Origin: Paenibacillus assamensis DSM 18201
Lineage (GTDB): Bacteria; Bacillota; Bacilli; Paenibacillales; Paenibacillaceae
DNA length: 64,000 nucleotides
NCBI RefSeq assembly: GCF_000422445.1
Contig: NZ_AULU01000006.1
Location: 248,001 to 312,000 of the forward strand
Direction: 5' to 3'
This document shows, piece by piece, positions 49,042-59,073 of this stretch; within the stretch, counting starts at the first letter, position 1, and each line of letters opens with the position of its first letter. The notes beneath the pieces are model-generated. The model saw only the letters and a list, made by a program, of their open reading frames with translations. It was not told where the DNA came from and did no database searches. Both the position numbers and the translations under genes were made by a program.

Positions 49042-50337
49042 ATGAAAGTGAAAAAGAGGCGTGCACGCCGCCGCAGCACAATGATGCTCGTTGCGTTAAC
49101 GCTATTGTTATCTGGATGTCAAGTAGTTGCTGATCCTATATCTTTACTAAGGGTTCCTAAGCTTCCTGAAGTGCAAGAGGATTTGAAATCCGTTGTTGAT
49201 CAGGAAATTAAGAAAGAGAATGGTGTTCTCATCCGTCCGCTGAATTCAAAGGACAATAGTGCCATTCGAACAGGGGATATTGATGGAGACGGAATTCATG
49301 AGGCAATAGCGTTTTACAGACCAGACGGAGCGGATGGTATACACGGCATAATTCTCAAATATGATGGATCCGTATGGAAAAAGCTAATCAATTTTCCTGG
49401 TGCGGGACCTAATTTGGATCGTGTAGAGTTAGTGGATTTTAATGAAGACAATCGCACGGAGATTGTAGTCGGCTACGGTCCAGGAGATGTTGAACTAACG
49501 AAAGGGTTAGTTGTATATACGTATACCGATTCTGGGCTGCCGAAGATGTTCGAGCAACCTTATTCTCAATTTGTTATCGATGATCTGAACAGAGATAAGA
49601 AAGATGAGCTTTTTATCGTTAACAAGAGAAAAGACTCACCATATGAGTTGAGTATGTTTGGTTATAGAGAGAACACTTTTGTCAAAAGAGGAGAATTGCA
49701 GTTAGATAGCCAAGCACATAACTTTAATTATGTCACATCAGGTTTTATTTCAAAGTATAAACGAGGCCTTGTACTAGACGCATCAACAGAATCGAATACA
49801 GGTCTAACACAAGTTGTTACATTAACTGAAAATGGTGAGTTGAAAAATATTCTTAGTGAAGACTTAACCTACAAAGCTAATGTGATTCGCAGTGTAGATA
49901 TAAATGCTGATAATATTATTGAGATTGCTTCACTTGAAGAACCTAGCGGATGGGAATTGTATGAGAAATATGAGATTCCTTACTTCACAAATTACTATCA
50001 ATGGGATGGCAATGATGGATTCCAACTTGTTGAGAAGCAATATCGTGATCATCAAGATCGGTTCCAATTCACTCTTCCGAGATCATGGTATGGGCGAGTG
50101 ACGATTGACACCAAGTCGCAAGTAGACGATCACATTTTATTTATCGACCAGTTTACGAACGAAGCGCTGGCCGAAATAAGATTCTTTAGCGTTAGATCGT
50201 GGGAACGTTATAAGGATAAGTGGATGTATCTCGCTGCGTACGGCGATCAAGTCATCGGCATTAACAGCAAAGATGTATTGGACTTGAAGCCCAAGCTTCC
50301 ACTGGAAGAGAACAAAGATGTAAAAGCGAATAAATAG
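49042..50337 (+). CDS. FG-GAP/VCBS-repeat lipoprotein
   Basis: 431 residues. Lipobox LLLSGCQ gives a Cys at about residue 28 after a basic N-terminus, so it is a membrane-anchored lipoprotein outside the cytoplasm. Repeats DIDGDGIHEA, DFNEDNRTEI, DLNRDKKDEL and DINADNIIEI are FG-GAP-like acidic loops that bind calcium in the family. The last 100 residues are a separate domain. GTG at 49048 is an alternative start, better spaced from GAGGG. Cotranscribed with a two-component system 38 nt downstream; it may sense or tune that system. Confidence 0.8.
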   Translation: MKVKKRRARRRSTMMLVALTLLLSGCQVVADPISLLRVPKLPEVQEDLKSVVDQEIKKENGVLIRPLNSKDNSAIRTGDIDGDGIHEAIAFYRPDGADGIHGIILKYDGSVWKKLINFPGAGPNLDRVELVDFNEDNRTEIVVGYGPGDVELTKGLVVYTYTDSGLPKMFEQPYSQFVIDDLNRDKKDELFIVNKRKDSPYELSMFGYRENTFVKRGELQLDSQAHNFNYVTSGFISKYKRGLVLDASTESNTGLTQVVTLTENGELKNILSEDLTYKANVIRSVDINADNIIEIASLEEPSGWELYEKYEIPYFTNYYQWDGNDGFQLVEKQYRDHQDRFQFTLPRSWYGRVTIDTKSQVDDHILFIDQFTNEALAEIRFFSVRSWERYKDKWMYLAAYGDQVIGINSKDVLDLKPKLPLEENKDVKANK

Positions 50338-50375
50338 GACGAAACGTTAAGAAATGGGAAGAGGGGCTGGATCGA

Positions 50376-51077
50376 TTGACAAAAATACTTATTCTTGAAG
50401 ATGAAGAATCTATCCGCAGTTTTATCGTTATTAATCTAAAACGAAATGGATTTGAGGTTGTTGAAGCTTCAAATGGACCAGAAGCACTTGAAAAACTAAT
50501 GGCAGATCCGAGAATTGACGTCGCGTTATTGGACGTCATGGTGCCCGGTATGGATGGTTTCGAAGTGTGTCGCCGTGTGCGTGAGCATAACGAGCGGATT
50601 GGTATTATTTTCTTAACAGCTAAAGTGCAAGAGCAAGATAAAGTATACGCTTTGTCCGTTGGAGCAGATGATCATGTGAGCAAGCCGTTCAGTCCTACTG
50701 AACTCGTAGCGCGCATTCAGTCACTGCTGCGTCGTGTTCATTCTTATCAGCAGTCGCTGCAAAAAGTGGTGTATCAATCAGGTCCATTCACATTGGATCT
50801 CATTGCGAAGCGCTTCACGAAAGACCAAGTGGCAATTGACTTGACACCTACAGAGTTCTCCTTGATACAGTATTTTATGGAAAAAGAAGATGTTACGCTT
50901 AGCCGCGACATTTTGTTGGATCATGTGTGGGGCAAAGATTACATGGGCGATCCCAAAATCGTTGACGTCAACATTCGTCGTCTGCGTCAAAAGATTGAAG
51001 ATGAACCATCTTCACCAAAATATATAGAAACCGTCTGGGGACATGGATATAAATGGAAGGCAATCGTTTTATCATAA
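50376..51077 (+). CDS. OmpR-family response regulator
   Basis: 233 residues: receiver with acidic pair EDEES, phospho-Asp in ALLDVMVPGMDG, Thr in FLTAK and Lys in SKPFSPTEL, then a winged-helix domain ending in YIETVWGHGYKW. It belongs to the PhoB/ResD-like subgroup. TTG start preceded by GAGGGG. Overlaps the kinase gene by 25 nt. Confidence 0.93.
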   Translation: MTKILILEDEESIRSFIVINLKRNGFEVVEASNGPEALEKLMADPRIDVALLDVMVPGMDGFEVCRRVREHNERIGIIFLTAKVQEQDKVYALSVGADDHVSKPFSPTELVARIQSLLRRVHSYQQSLQKVVYQSGPFTLDLIAKRFTKDQVAIDLTPTEFSLIQYFMEKEDVTLSRDILLDHVWGKDYMGDPKIVDVNIRRLRQKIEDEPSSPKYIETVWGHGYKWKAIVLS

Positions 51078-52522
51078 AGCCAGGTATACGCCGTTCGGTC
51101 GTACTGCATTATTTTATCGTAGTGTTTTTAACGATGTTAATTTTGCAAATCATTTTCTCCGTGTTCGTACGGAGTTATTATTACGATACGATCTCGAACT
51201 ATTTAGAGAGTCATGCCGCGAATAGTATGAAATACTATAAGACCTATACGAGTATTTTAGCAGATGAAAACAGTGAACGTTGGCTGCCAGAACTGCACAG
51301 TTATTTCAACATAGACAATGCAGAGGTGCAAATTCTTGACAAAGAAGGTAAAGTGCTTTACACTTCATCAAGCTTTCCTGTTCTAGAGAAAGTGCAAACT
51401 TCAGATTTTTTAGTTGCAGCGAACAATGCCAAGATTGAGCGTTGGATTGGGAAGGTTCCTGAAACGGGAGAGACCGTGATGTCAGTTTCAGCACCACTAT
51501 TGGCTAATGGTAATGTTTCATATGTTTTGCGAATGACAACATCGCTAGAGGCGGCTAATAGTAAGATTATGAGTATCATTATGCTTTCAATTCTCATTTC
51601 TATTGCCGTGCTGCTTATTATTTTCCTAATTAGTGTTGGTCTAGCAGATTCCATTGTCAAGCCGATTAATGAGATAACGATTGTCTCGGCTCAGATGGCT
51701 AAAGGGAAGTTCCAAGTCAGGGCTAAAGAAGGTTATAAGTATGAGTTAGGTGATCTTGCTCGGACACTCAATTATATGGCCAAAGAAATTGTAAAAAGTA
51801 ATCAGCTGAAAAATGATTTCATATCCTCCATTTCTCATGAGCTTAGAACGCCGCTAACCGGGATAAAAGGTTGGAGTGAGACCCTGCTGCTAGGTAATAT
51901 GAATCAAGTCGATGAAGAGACGAAGTTAGGACTCAATATCATTTCCAAAGAAACCGATCGATTAATAGGACTTGTAGAGGAACTACTTGATTTCTCTAAG
52001 CTGCAGCAAAATCGACTGCAACTGAATTGGCAGCCGTTGTCTCTTTATAAACTGCTGCAAGAAACACTATTTCAGGTGCGGATGAAAGCAGAGCAGAAAC
52101 AAATAAGTTTAACTTTAAATGATGATGTGACTAATAGTGATTCTGATGAACAGTTAAATGGAGATGCCAATCGTCTTAAGCAGGTATTCCTCAACCTGGT
52201 GGATAATGCAATTAAGTTTTCACCTGAAAAATCTAGGATAGAAGTCCGTTTAAAACAAACACATACGCATTATGAAGTGAGGATTATTGACTCTGGAATT
52301 GGAATCAGCAAGGAACATCTTACCAAAGTTATGGATAAATTTTACCAAGTTAATCCAGAGCATGGTGGGACTGGCTTAGGTCTTGCGATAACGGATGAGA
52401 TTGTAAAAGTTCATGGTGGTGAAATGAGTATCGTCAGCGAACAAGGTAAAGGTACGACGGTTATCGTTGATTTACCGCTGAATTATGTGCCACCTGCACG
52501 AGTTGCGGAAGATGAAGAGTAG
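51053..52522 (+). CDS. Sensor histidine kinase, partner of the upstream regulator
   Basis: 489 residues: two membrane helices (about 15-38 and 175-205) around an extracytoplasmic domain, HAMP, HisKA with phospho-His in SSISHELRTP, and HATPase with N-box NLVDNAIKF and GTGLGLA. PhoR/ResE-like architecture. Starts within the regulator gene; the stimulus may be linked to the FG-GAP lipoprotein. Confidence 0.92.
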   Translation: MEGNRFIIKPGIRRSVVLHYFIVVFLTMLILQIIFSVFVRSYYYDTISNYLESHAANSMKYYKTYTSILADENSERWLPELHSYFNIDNAEVQILDKEGKVLYTSSSFPVLEKVQTSDFLVAANNAKIERWIGKVPETGETVMSVSAPLLANGNVSYVLRMTTSLEAANSKIMSIIMLSILISIAVLLIIFLISVGLADSIVKPINEITIVSAQMAKGKFQVRAKEGYKYELGDLARTLNYMAKEIVKSNQLKNDFISSISHELRTPLTGIKGWSETLLLGNMNQVDEETKLGLNIISKETDRLIGLVEELLDFSKLQQNRLQLNWQPLSLYKLLQETLFQVRMKAEQKQISLTLNDDVTNSDSDEQLNGDANRLKQVFLNLVDNAIKFSPEKSRIEVRLKQTHTHYEVRIIDSGIGISKEHLTKVMDKFYQVNPEHGGTGLGLAITDEIVKVHGGEMSIVSEQGKGTTVIVDLPLNYVPPARVAEDEE

Positions 52523-52558
52523 GTAAGTATATCGTTTAATGAGGAATGCATTTCCTGT

Positions 52559-52592
52559 AATAAAGCCGTTGGCGAATGCCAACGGCTTTATT
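52559..52592 (+). terminator. Strong hairpin after the two-component operon
   Basis: A perfect 15-bp stem (AATAAAGCCGTTGGC and its complement) with a 4-nt loop; the 3' arm ends in TTTATT rather than a strong T run. Confidence 0.75.
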
Positions 52593-52749
52593 CGATCTTA
52601 AATAATAATAGGCGAAATTGAACTTTCATACTATAATAAAGAGGTGTCGGTTTATGTTGGAAGCTCATGGGGAGTTCGTCGATCATTGTCGAAGATGAAG
52701 ACGAAAGATAAGTATGTTGACCCACATAATCGGGAAGGAGAAACAAGCA

Positions 52750-53292
52750 ATGCAGACTTTATGGTTCGCTACAACTATGGCGGCTGTTCCTTTCCTTGTA
52801 TATGCAATATGTAAAGGTTATCGTAAGCGACTTCAGAGCCAAGAGCTCGAAGTGTTGCGTGAACAAGCAGTGCCGTCCATGCTCATGGAATCGGAGGAAG
52901 AGCCTATGCCGGATAAGCCTGCCTCCATATTGATTATTGATGATCAGCCTGCTATTCGATTGCTATTAAGGGAAGCGCTTCAATCGGAAAGTGTTGAGGT
53001 GCATGAAGCGAGTACGGGATGCCGTGCAATGGACATCATTAAGCTTCATCGGTGCTCTATTGTTATTATGGATGTCCGTATACCTGATATGAATGTAATA
53101 GACTGGTTGCACCAGCTACGTGCTTTGCGACCTAAGACAGAGGTCATCATCATTTCAGCCTACCGTGAAAAGGAACTCGTACGCAGAGCGAAGGGAGCCG
53201 GAGCTATTGCTTACTTCACGAAGCCATTTGACCTAGAGGAAGTTAGCAAGTTTGTTACATCTAGAATATCACCTGTAGAATATCACCTATGA
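52750..53292 (+). CDS. Membrane-tethered Spo0F-like single receiver protein
   Basis: 180 residues: a transmembrane segment at about 4-22, a basic linker, then a single receiver domain (about 60-175) with IIDDQ, phospho-Asp in IMDVRIPDM, Ser in ISAYRE, and Lys in FTKPFDL. KPFD and the loops resemble Spo0F. There is no output domain. Spo0F is soluble; a membrane anchor on a Spo0F-like receiver is unusual. The ATG at 52750 follows AAGGAGAAA. It pairs with the kinase gene 33 nt downstream, suggesting local phosphotransfer. Confidence 0.82.
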   Translation: MQTLWFATTMAAVPFLVYAICKGYRKRLQSQELEVLREQAVPSMLMESEEEPMPDKPASILIIDDQPAIRLLLREALQSESVEVHEASTGCRAMDIIKLHRCSIVIMDVRIPDMNVIDWLHQLRALRPKTEVIIISAYREKELVRRAKGAGAIAYFTKPFDLEEVSKFVTSRISPVEYHL

Positions 53293-53324
53293 GAGAGTGA
53301 ATAATAGTATGTCGGGGGATAGTT

Positions 53325-55163
53325 ATGAGACGACGGACGATACATGATCAAATGGTCGTACGGCTCGTTCTGACGGTTACAATAGCGATTACTTTCATCT
53401 TCATATTGTCCTCAGAGGCGATACGTGCAACGATCCAAAGCTATGTTCATCAAGACTATAAGGAAAAAGCGATGATTGCAGCTTCAGAAGTCGATGCGAT
53501 CATCCGTCAGCAGAAAGTGCTTTTAGAAACGTATGCCCGTTTGATTCAACATAGTTATGTAAGTAAAGACTCAAAGGAAGAGCGTAACAAAATAATAGAG
53601 AAGTTTGCTAGTCAAACGAACCCCTATGTTGCAGGTTACTGGTATTCCTATCAATCCAATTATGAGAAGCAAGGAAAATATACGTCGTGGTATGGTTACA
53701 ACTCAGAAGGTAAACTGCAAGGCATAACAATTCCAAAATGGTTAGATGAGTCATCAGCTAAGCTACGCGACGACCCTCGATATGACTATTATCATGGTCC
53801 TGTCAAAAAAGGCAGTACATACATCACGTCACCCTACCTTGATCATTTTACCCATATTCCCATTATTTCGATTAGTACACCTGTTTATGATTACGACGAT
53901 CAACTCATAGGGGTTGCAGGCGTTGATCTGCGATTCCAAGACCTCAGCCAAATTTCCAGTCATCTCAGTATCCATCCAAAAAGTAAGGTAGTCCTGTTGA
54001 ACAAAACAGGACAATTGTTGCTTGATAAGGACGCCTCGGACTTCATGTGGGATGACACACAAGCACAATCTGAATATGAATTTCTCGCACCAATCAATGA
54101 ACAGCAAATGACCTCTCAAATAGAAATTACAGATAATAAGGGCATACAGCAATATATGATTTCAACTCCTATTAAAGAGGCTGATTGGCAAGCGGTGATT
54201 CTTCTACCAACCCAAGTAATAGACCAGACACTGATGAAAGTGTTTTTTATTATTTTTTTCGTTTGGATCACTTTGTTAGTTAGTATATATGCATTTGTTC
54301 ATTGGTGGATGAGGCGTTTCGTAACACGTCCCCTTCGAACTTTAGTGGAGGCGTCGCAGCGGATAGCTGCTGGGGATTTAAGTGGAAAGATTAGTGTTCG
54401 CGGGGATAATGAATGGGGAGAATTGACACAGAACATGAACGATATGCTGGTTACGATGCGACAGCAGGCTGCGCTCGAACAAGAGATTAAGCGGATGAGT
54501 GCCCTTAAAATTGTAGGAGAGATGGCAGCGGCCATTAGTCATGAAATACGGAATCCGTTAACGACAGTAAGAGGGTTTCTGCAATTGCTGCGCAATAAAC
54601 CAGAACATGAGCATGAGCATGTATATTTTGATACGATGATGGATGAAATTATAAGAGCAAATACAATCATTACCGAATATTTGACCTTGGCCCAGCATAA
54701 AATTGTAGAATTTCAGCCGAAGTCGATAAATGATATTATTGAGCATATTTATCCTCTAGTCCAAGCTACCGCGACTGTTAATTGTCAGCATATTGAGCTT
54801 GACTTGAAAGCACTTCCTTATATTATGTTGGACGAGAAGGAAATAAGGCAGCTGCTGCACAATATTATACGCAATGGACTAGAAGCGATGGAGGCTAACA
54901 AGGTACTGCGTATTCGTACAAAGTATGAGGGTAGTAACGTTATTTTGGAAGTGGAGGACGAAGGGACTGGTTTTGACCCATCTGTATTGCAACAAGCGGG
55001 TACACCATTCATTACTACAAAAGAAACAGGGACAGGACTAGGGCTTGCCATCTGTTATAGCATCGTACAGAGACATGGAGGCACGATGAATTTTCATTCG
55101 CAACCTGGATGTACCATAGTATCGATTACCTTCCCAATTGAGATGACGATTCATTCGGAATAA
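53325..55163 (+). CDS. Cache-domain sensor histidine kinase, KinA/KinB-like core
   Basis: 612 residues: membrane helix at about 12-32, an extracellular dCache domain (about 40-290, with YYHGPVKKG and ITSPYLDH), a second helix near 305-328, HAMP (330-385), HisKA with phospho-His in ISHEIRNPLTTVRGF, and HATPase with GTGLGLAICYSI. The HEIRNPLTT core is that of sporulation-type kinases. It probably senses a small extracellular ligand and phosphorylates the preceding receiver. Confidence 0.9.
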   Translation: MRRRTIHDQMVVRLVLTVTIAITFIFILSSEAIRATIQSYVHQDYKEKAMIAASEVDAIIRQQKVLLETYARLIQHSYVSKDSKEERNKIIEKFASQTNPYVAGYWYSYQSNYEKQGKYTSWYGYNSEGKLQGITIPKWLDESSAKLRDDPRYDYYHGPVKKGSTYITSPYLDHFTHIPIISISTPVYDYDDQLIGVAGVDLRFQDLSQISSHLSIHPKSKVVLLNKTGQLLLDKDASDFMWDDTQAQSEYEFLAPINEQQMTSQIEITDNKGIQQYMISTPIKEADWQAVILLPTQVIDQTLMKVFFIIFFVWITLLVSIYAFVHWWMRRFVTRPLRTLVEASQRIAAGDLSGKISVRGDNEWGELTQNMNDMLVTMRQQAALEQEIKRMSALKIVGEMAAAISHEIRNPLTTVRGFLQLLRNKPEHEHEHVYFDTMMDEIIRANTIITEYLTLAQHKIVEFQPKSINDIIEHIYPLVQATATVNCQHIELDLKALPYIMLDEKEIRQLLHNIIRNGLEAMEANKVLRIRTKYEGSNVILEVEDEGTGFDPSVLQQAGTPFITTKETGTGLGLAICYSIVQRHGGTMNFHSQPGCTIVSITFPIEMTIHSE

Positions 55164-55228
55164 GACGAAGCGTTGAATCGTAATAAGTATGTAATAAAAT
55201 AGTAAAAAAAGTAATCATTCGATATAAA

Positions 55229-55280
55229 AAGGAGCTTATCCACACTAATCATTAGACGGATGTGGGAAGCTCCTTTTTTA
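55229..55280. terminator. Bidirectional terminator
   Basis: AAGGAGCTT and AAGCTCCTT with an inner ATCCACA-type match form a long stem, with T-runs on both strands, between convergent genes. Confidence 0.83.
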
Positions 55281-55285
55281 TGCAT

Positions 55286-56452
55286 CTATTTCATTGTAAA
55301 GCTCGCTTTAATTTGTGCTAGTTGTTGAGCATCTGATACAGCGTCATAGGCAGTATAGGCCATCATTTTGGAAGCGAAGATCATTTGTTCATAGGCATAA
55401 GGCTGCTGCGCTGCATCACGGAATGGGATCGTATGCAAATCATAAGGCTCATGTGTAATCGGTACATACGGGTGAATCGTAGGTACTCGTGTGGATACGT
55501 TGCCAAGGTCCAGTGAACCATGGTCTTTTCCGATTTTAATTTCGTCTAATTGAATACCTGCTTGGATCAGGTTGTTGTTAAACAACTGTGACAGCACTTC
55601 ATTCGTGCGAAGTTCGTCATAAGCGCAAGGATCTTCATGAACTTTTACTGTGCACCCTGTCTGCAGTGCAGCTCCTTCAGCAATAGCTTGGAAACGGCGT
55701 TTTAGTTCATCTGTATAAGGACGATCAGCTGAGCGAACATAGAATTCAGCTGCTGCGTAATCTGGGATGATGTTAGGTGCTTGTCCACCGTTAGTTATGA
55801 TACCATGTATTCTCGCGTCACTGCGGACTTGCTGACGCATCGCATTTACACCATTGAACAATTGAATGACTGCATCCACTGCATTAATACCTTTATAAGG
55901 TGAAGCTGCTGCATGTGCCGCCTCGCCAAAGTATTCGACTTTAATGGCATCCATAGCAAGTGAAGTACCAGATTGCTCGTACTGATAGAAAGGATGTACC
56001 ATCATCGCAATGTCGCAATCATCAAATAGACCTGCTCTTGTCATAGGCACCTTGGCACCGGCAGTCTCTTCAGCAGGTGTGCCGTATACGCGAATAATTC
56101 CACCGATTTCATCCATAACAGCTTTGAGGCCAACTGCTGCACCGATGCTCATCATGCATATTAAGTGATGTCCGCATGCATGTCCTAATTGTGGTAATGC
56201 ATCATATTCACATAAAAATGCAACAATCGGTCCAGGTTTACCTGTGTTATATGTCGCGATGAAAGCAGTTGGAAGCTCTAATACAGGTGATTGAATTGTA
56301 AAACCATGGTTGTGCAAGCATTGAATAAGTCTTTCTGATGCTAAAAATTCCTCATGCCCTAGCTCAGGGTTAGCCGCGATAAAGCCTGATATTTCAATAA
56401 ATTCAGCTTGATTCTGTTCAATTGCTTCTGCAATTCGTGTTTTTGTGTTCAT
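55286..56452 (-). CDS. M20-family amidohydrolase
   Basis: 388 residues. Metal and catalytic motifs: HACGHHLICM, the catalytic Glu in PAEETAGAK and His in MVHPFYQY. It resembles AbgB/YxeP-type amidohydrolases that cleave N-acyl amino acids or aminobenzoyl-glutamate-like substrates. The ATG at 56452 follows GGGAG. It is divergent from an amino-acid ABC importer, so import and hydrolysis of the same substrate class is likely. Confidence 0.88.
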   Translation of the reverse strand: MNTKTRIAEAIEQNQAEFIEISGFIAANPELGHEEFLASERLIQCLHNHGFTIQSPVLELPTAFIATYNTGKPGPIVAFLCEYDALPQLGHACGHHLICMMSIGAAVGLKAVMDEIGGIIRVYGTPAEETAGAKVPMTRAGLFDDCDIAMMVHPFYQYEQSGTSLAMDAIKVEYFGEAAHAAASPYKGINAVDAVIQLFNGVNAMRQQVRSDARIHGIITNGGQAPNIIPDYAAAEFYVRSADRPYTDELKRRFQAIAEGAALQTGCTVKVHEDPCAYDELRTNEVLSQLFNNNLIQAGIQLDEIKIGKDHGSLDLGNVSTRVPTIHPYVPITHEPYDLHTIPFRDAAQQPYAYEQMIFASKMMAYTAYDAVSDAQQLAQIKASFTMK

Positions 56453-56565
56453 AAGCAGCTCCCTCGCTAATATAAATATTAATATATTAACCATTGTATT
56501 ATAAATAACGAATATTGAGAATGTTATTCGAATCTAATATAAAAGGAGATTTTTAAAAAAAGCTA

Positions 56566-56594
56566 TTGTATAAGTATGCATAAGTATGTATAAT
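56566..56594 (+). promoter_or_regulatory. Promoter of the amino-acid importer operon
   Basis: TTGTAT (56566-56571) and TATAAT (56589-56594) with 17 nt between, 45 nt before the start codon. Confidence 0.7.
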
Positions 56595-56639
56595 AACAGA
56601 CATAGACATCACAACTACAGACAAAAGTGGGGATTACAG

Positions 56640-57437
56640 ATGAAACAGAGAAAACTATTGCTTCTATTAATGGTATGTATGCTCGTTATGACAGTGCTAG
56701 CAGGCTGTGGCTCTAACAAAGATAAATACGATACGGTTCTAGAAAATAAGAAGATTGTAATGGCAACAAGTGCGGATTACCCGCCATTTGAGTTCCATAA
56801 AGATATCGATGGTAAAGACCAAATTGTTGGTTACGATATTATGGTAGCGCAAGAAATCGCGAAGGATTTGGGAGTAGAGCTAGAGATTCAAGATATGAAA
56901 TTTGACGTCGTGCTAGAGTCAATTAATAAAGGAAACGCTGATATGGCACTTGCGGGTATTGATCGTTCTCCTGAACGTGAGAAGGCGATGTTATTCTCAG
57001 ATATTATCTATCAAGCTGAAGTTGGTGTACTCGTACGTGCGGAGGATGCTGACAAATATAAAGCGATTGAAGACTTGAAAGGTAAAAAAGTCGGCGTTCA
57101 AAGTGGAAGTACGTTTGAAGAGGTATTGAAGCAGATTCCTGATGCCCAAGCTGACCGTTTACCAAAAGTAAATGACCTTGTTCTATCATTGGAAACCAAT
57201 CGTGTAGACGCTGTGCTTGTAGAGAAGCCGGTTGCTGCTGCTTATGCAAGTAATAATAACAAGGTTACAGTTAGTTCTATTGCCCTTAAACCAATCGGAG
57301 ACGGCTACTCGGTGGCGATTCCGAAAGGCAGTGATAAGCTGAAAGATGCCATCAACAAGACGATCAAGCGCTTAAAAGACGAAGGCAAGCTGGATCAGTT
57401 TATTACGGAAGCGAACGCATTGTCCGAGTCCCAATAA
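56640..57437 (+). CDS. Polar amino-acid ABC transporter substrate-binding lipoprotein
   Basis: 265 residues. Lipobox VLAGCGS; then a periplasmic-binding-protein type II (SBP_bac_3) domain: ADYPPFEF, GYDIMVAQEIA and GVQSGST. It binds a polar or sulfur amino acid outside the membrane. The ATG at 56640 has GGGGAT upstream; a longer frame from 56586 lacks signal-peptide logic. Confidence 0.92.
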   Translation: MKQRKLLLLLMVCMLVMTVLAGCGSNKDKYDTVLENKKIVMATSADYPPFEFHKDIDGKDQIVGYDIMVAQEIAKDLGVELEIQDMKFDVVLESINKGNADMALAGIDRSPEREKAMLFSDIIYQAEVGVLVRAEDADKYKAIEDLKGKKVGVQSGSTFEEVLKQIPDAQADRLPKVNDLVLSLETNRVDAVLVEKPVAAAYASNNNKVTVSSIALKPIGDGYSVAIPKGSDKLKDAINKTIKRLKDEGKLDQFITEANALSESQ

Positions 57438-57512
57438 ACGAGTTGAATGTTGGTATAAAGAGGGCGGCTGATAGGCCGTCCTTTGTTATGCAGATAGAGA
57501 AAGGGGCGTCAG

Positions 57513-58169
57513 ATGGTTATGGCTGTTTTTGAAACGCTGTGGGAATATAAAGAGATGTATTTACAAGGTGCGGGAGTCACCTTATTACTTACGCTATGTT
57601 CAATTCTATTTGGTGTAATTCTAGGCTTCGGTCTTGTATTTATGCGTTTATCAGAGGTTAAGCCATTAAGATGGCTTGCAACTGCTTATATTGAGGTATT
57701 CAGAGGAACGCCACTACTCGTTCAATTGCTTATTATTTATTTCGCACTTCCCATTCAAGTAGATAAATTTACGGCAGGTGTAATTGCAGTTGGATTAAAT
57801 AGTGCTGCTTACTTGGCCGAAATCTTCCGTGCTGGAATTCAAGGTGTAGATAAAGGGCAGGTTGAAGCGGCGCGTTCACTTGGCATGACGCAGAAACAAA
57901 CGATGCGTTATATTGTGATTCCGCAAGCATTGCGCTCGGTATTGCCAGCTATCGGTAATGAATTTATCGTTATTATTAAAGAAACGTCCATCGTTATGGT
58001 TATCGGTCTTGCAGACTTAATGTACAATGCGGATCTCATTCGGACGAAAACATATCAACCATTCCCATCCTTAGTAGGGGCAGCAATTGTTTACTTCATC
58101 ATGACATTCTCTATGTCCAAGTTAATTGGCAGGTTGGAAAGGAAGTTGAACACAAATGATAAAAATTGA
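57513..58169 (+). CDS. Amino-acid ABC transporter permease
   Basis: 218 residues, five or so helices of the His/Glu/Gln/Arg permease family. [12 protein letters not shown] and the EAA loop [12 protein letters not shown] are clear. Start preceded by AAAGGGG. The 3' end overlaps the ATPase gene by 14 nt. Confidence 0.93.
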   Translation: MVMAVFETLWEYKEMYLQGAGVTLLLTLCSILFGVILGFGLVFMRLSEVKPLRWLATAYIEVFRGTPLLVQLLIIYFALPIQVDKFTAGVIAVGLNSAAYLAEIFRAGIQGVDKGQVEAARSLGMTQKQTMRYIVIPQALRSVLPAIGNEFIVIIKETSIVMVIGLADLMYNADLIRTKTYQPFPSLVGAAIVYFIMTFSMSKLIGRLERKLNTNDKN

Positions 58170-58881
58170 ACAGTTGCATAAGCGCTTCGGAAAGCTGCAT
58201 ATTTTGCAAGGTGTTAATGCTGAAATTAAGCAAGGTGAAGTTGTGGTTGTGATCGGACCAAGCGGATCTGGTAAAAGCACATTGCTTCGCTGTATGAATT
58301 TGATCGAAGAGCCAAGCGACGGCAAGATTTATTTCGAAGGTCAATGTATCAATGAGAAAGCCCATGATGTGAATAATACACGTGAGAAAATGGGGATGGT
58401 GTTTCAGTCATTCAACCTATTCCCTCATATGACTGTGCTAGATAATATTACACTGGCGCCAATTAAGGTGAAAGGGCAGTCAAAAAGTGAAGCCGAACAA
58501 ATTGCAATGGATTTGCTTCACAAAGTAGGATTGTCGGATAAAGCCCATGTGCATCCGAGCAAACTGTCAGGTGGACAGAAACAACGGATTGCGATCGCGC
58601 GTGCCTTAGCTATGAAGCCGCATGTGATGTTGTTCGACGAACCAACTTCTGCACTTGATCCTGAAATGGTTGGAGAAGTGCTTGAAGTGATGAAGTCATT
58701 GGCTCAAGAAGGTATGACGATGGTTATCGTTACACATGAAATGGGCTTTGCCAAAGAAGTAGGAGATCGCATCTTATTTATGGATGGCGGCAACATTGTA
58801 GAAGAGGGGACACCTGAGGAAGTGTTCCAAGCTCCTAAGCATCCACGTACGCAAGAGTTTTTAAGAAAAGTAATTAATTAG
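58156..58881 (+). CDS. Amino-acid ABC transporter ATP-binding protein
   Basis: 241 residues. Walker [11 protein letters not shown]-loop VFQSFNLF, signature KLSGGQKQR, Walker [10 protein letters not shown] and switch His in VTHEMGF; GlnQ/TcyC-like. It completes the importer. Confidence 0.94.
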   Translation: MIKIEQLHKRFGKLHILQGVNAEIKQGEVVVVIGPSGSGKSTLLRCMNLIEEPSDGKIYFEGQCINEKAHDVNNTREKMGMVFQSFNLFPHMTVLDNITLAPIKVKGQSKSEAEQIAMDLLHKVGLSDKAHVHPSKLSGGQKQRIAIARALAMKPHVMLFDEPTSALDPEMVGEVLEVMKSLAQEGMTMVIVTHEMGFAKEVGDRILFMDGGNIVEEGTPEEVFQAPKHPRTQEFLRKVIN

Positions 58882-58918
58882 GTTGAACCGTGTATGTGCA
58901 ATAATTATCGTACAAAAC

Positions 58919-58984
58919 AGGCCGTCCTTCTGGAGTATGAACAGTCCCTTACGAGGGAAAGTCCATGCTACTATTGGACGGCCT
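58919..58984. terminator. Terminator between convergent operons
   Basis: AGGCCGTCC and GGACGGCCT form a 9-bp stem with a folded 48-nt centre (TCCCTT and AAGGGA type pairs inside). Confidence 0.72.
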
Positions 58985-59073
58985 TTATATAATGTGATTC
59001 AAGCGATGCTGCTTATCTGTAATGAACAAAATACATATGATGTATAAGTCTATTGGTTCATTTTATCAGAAAA

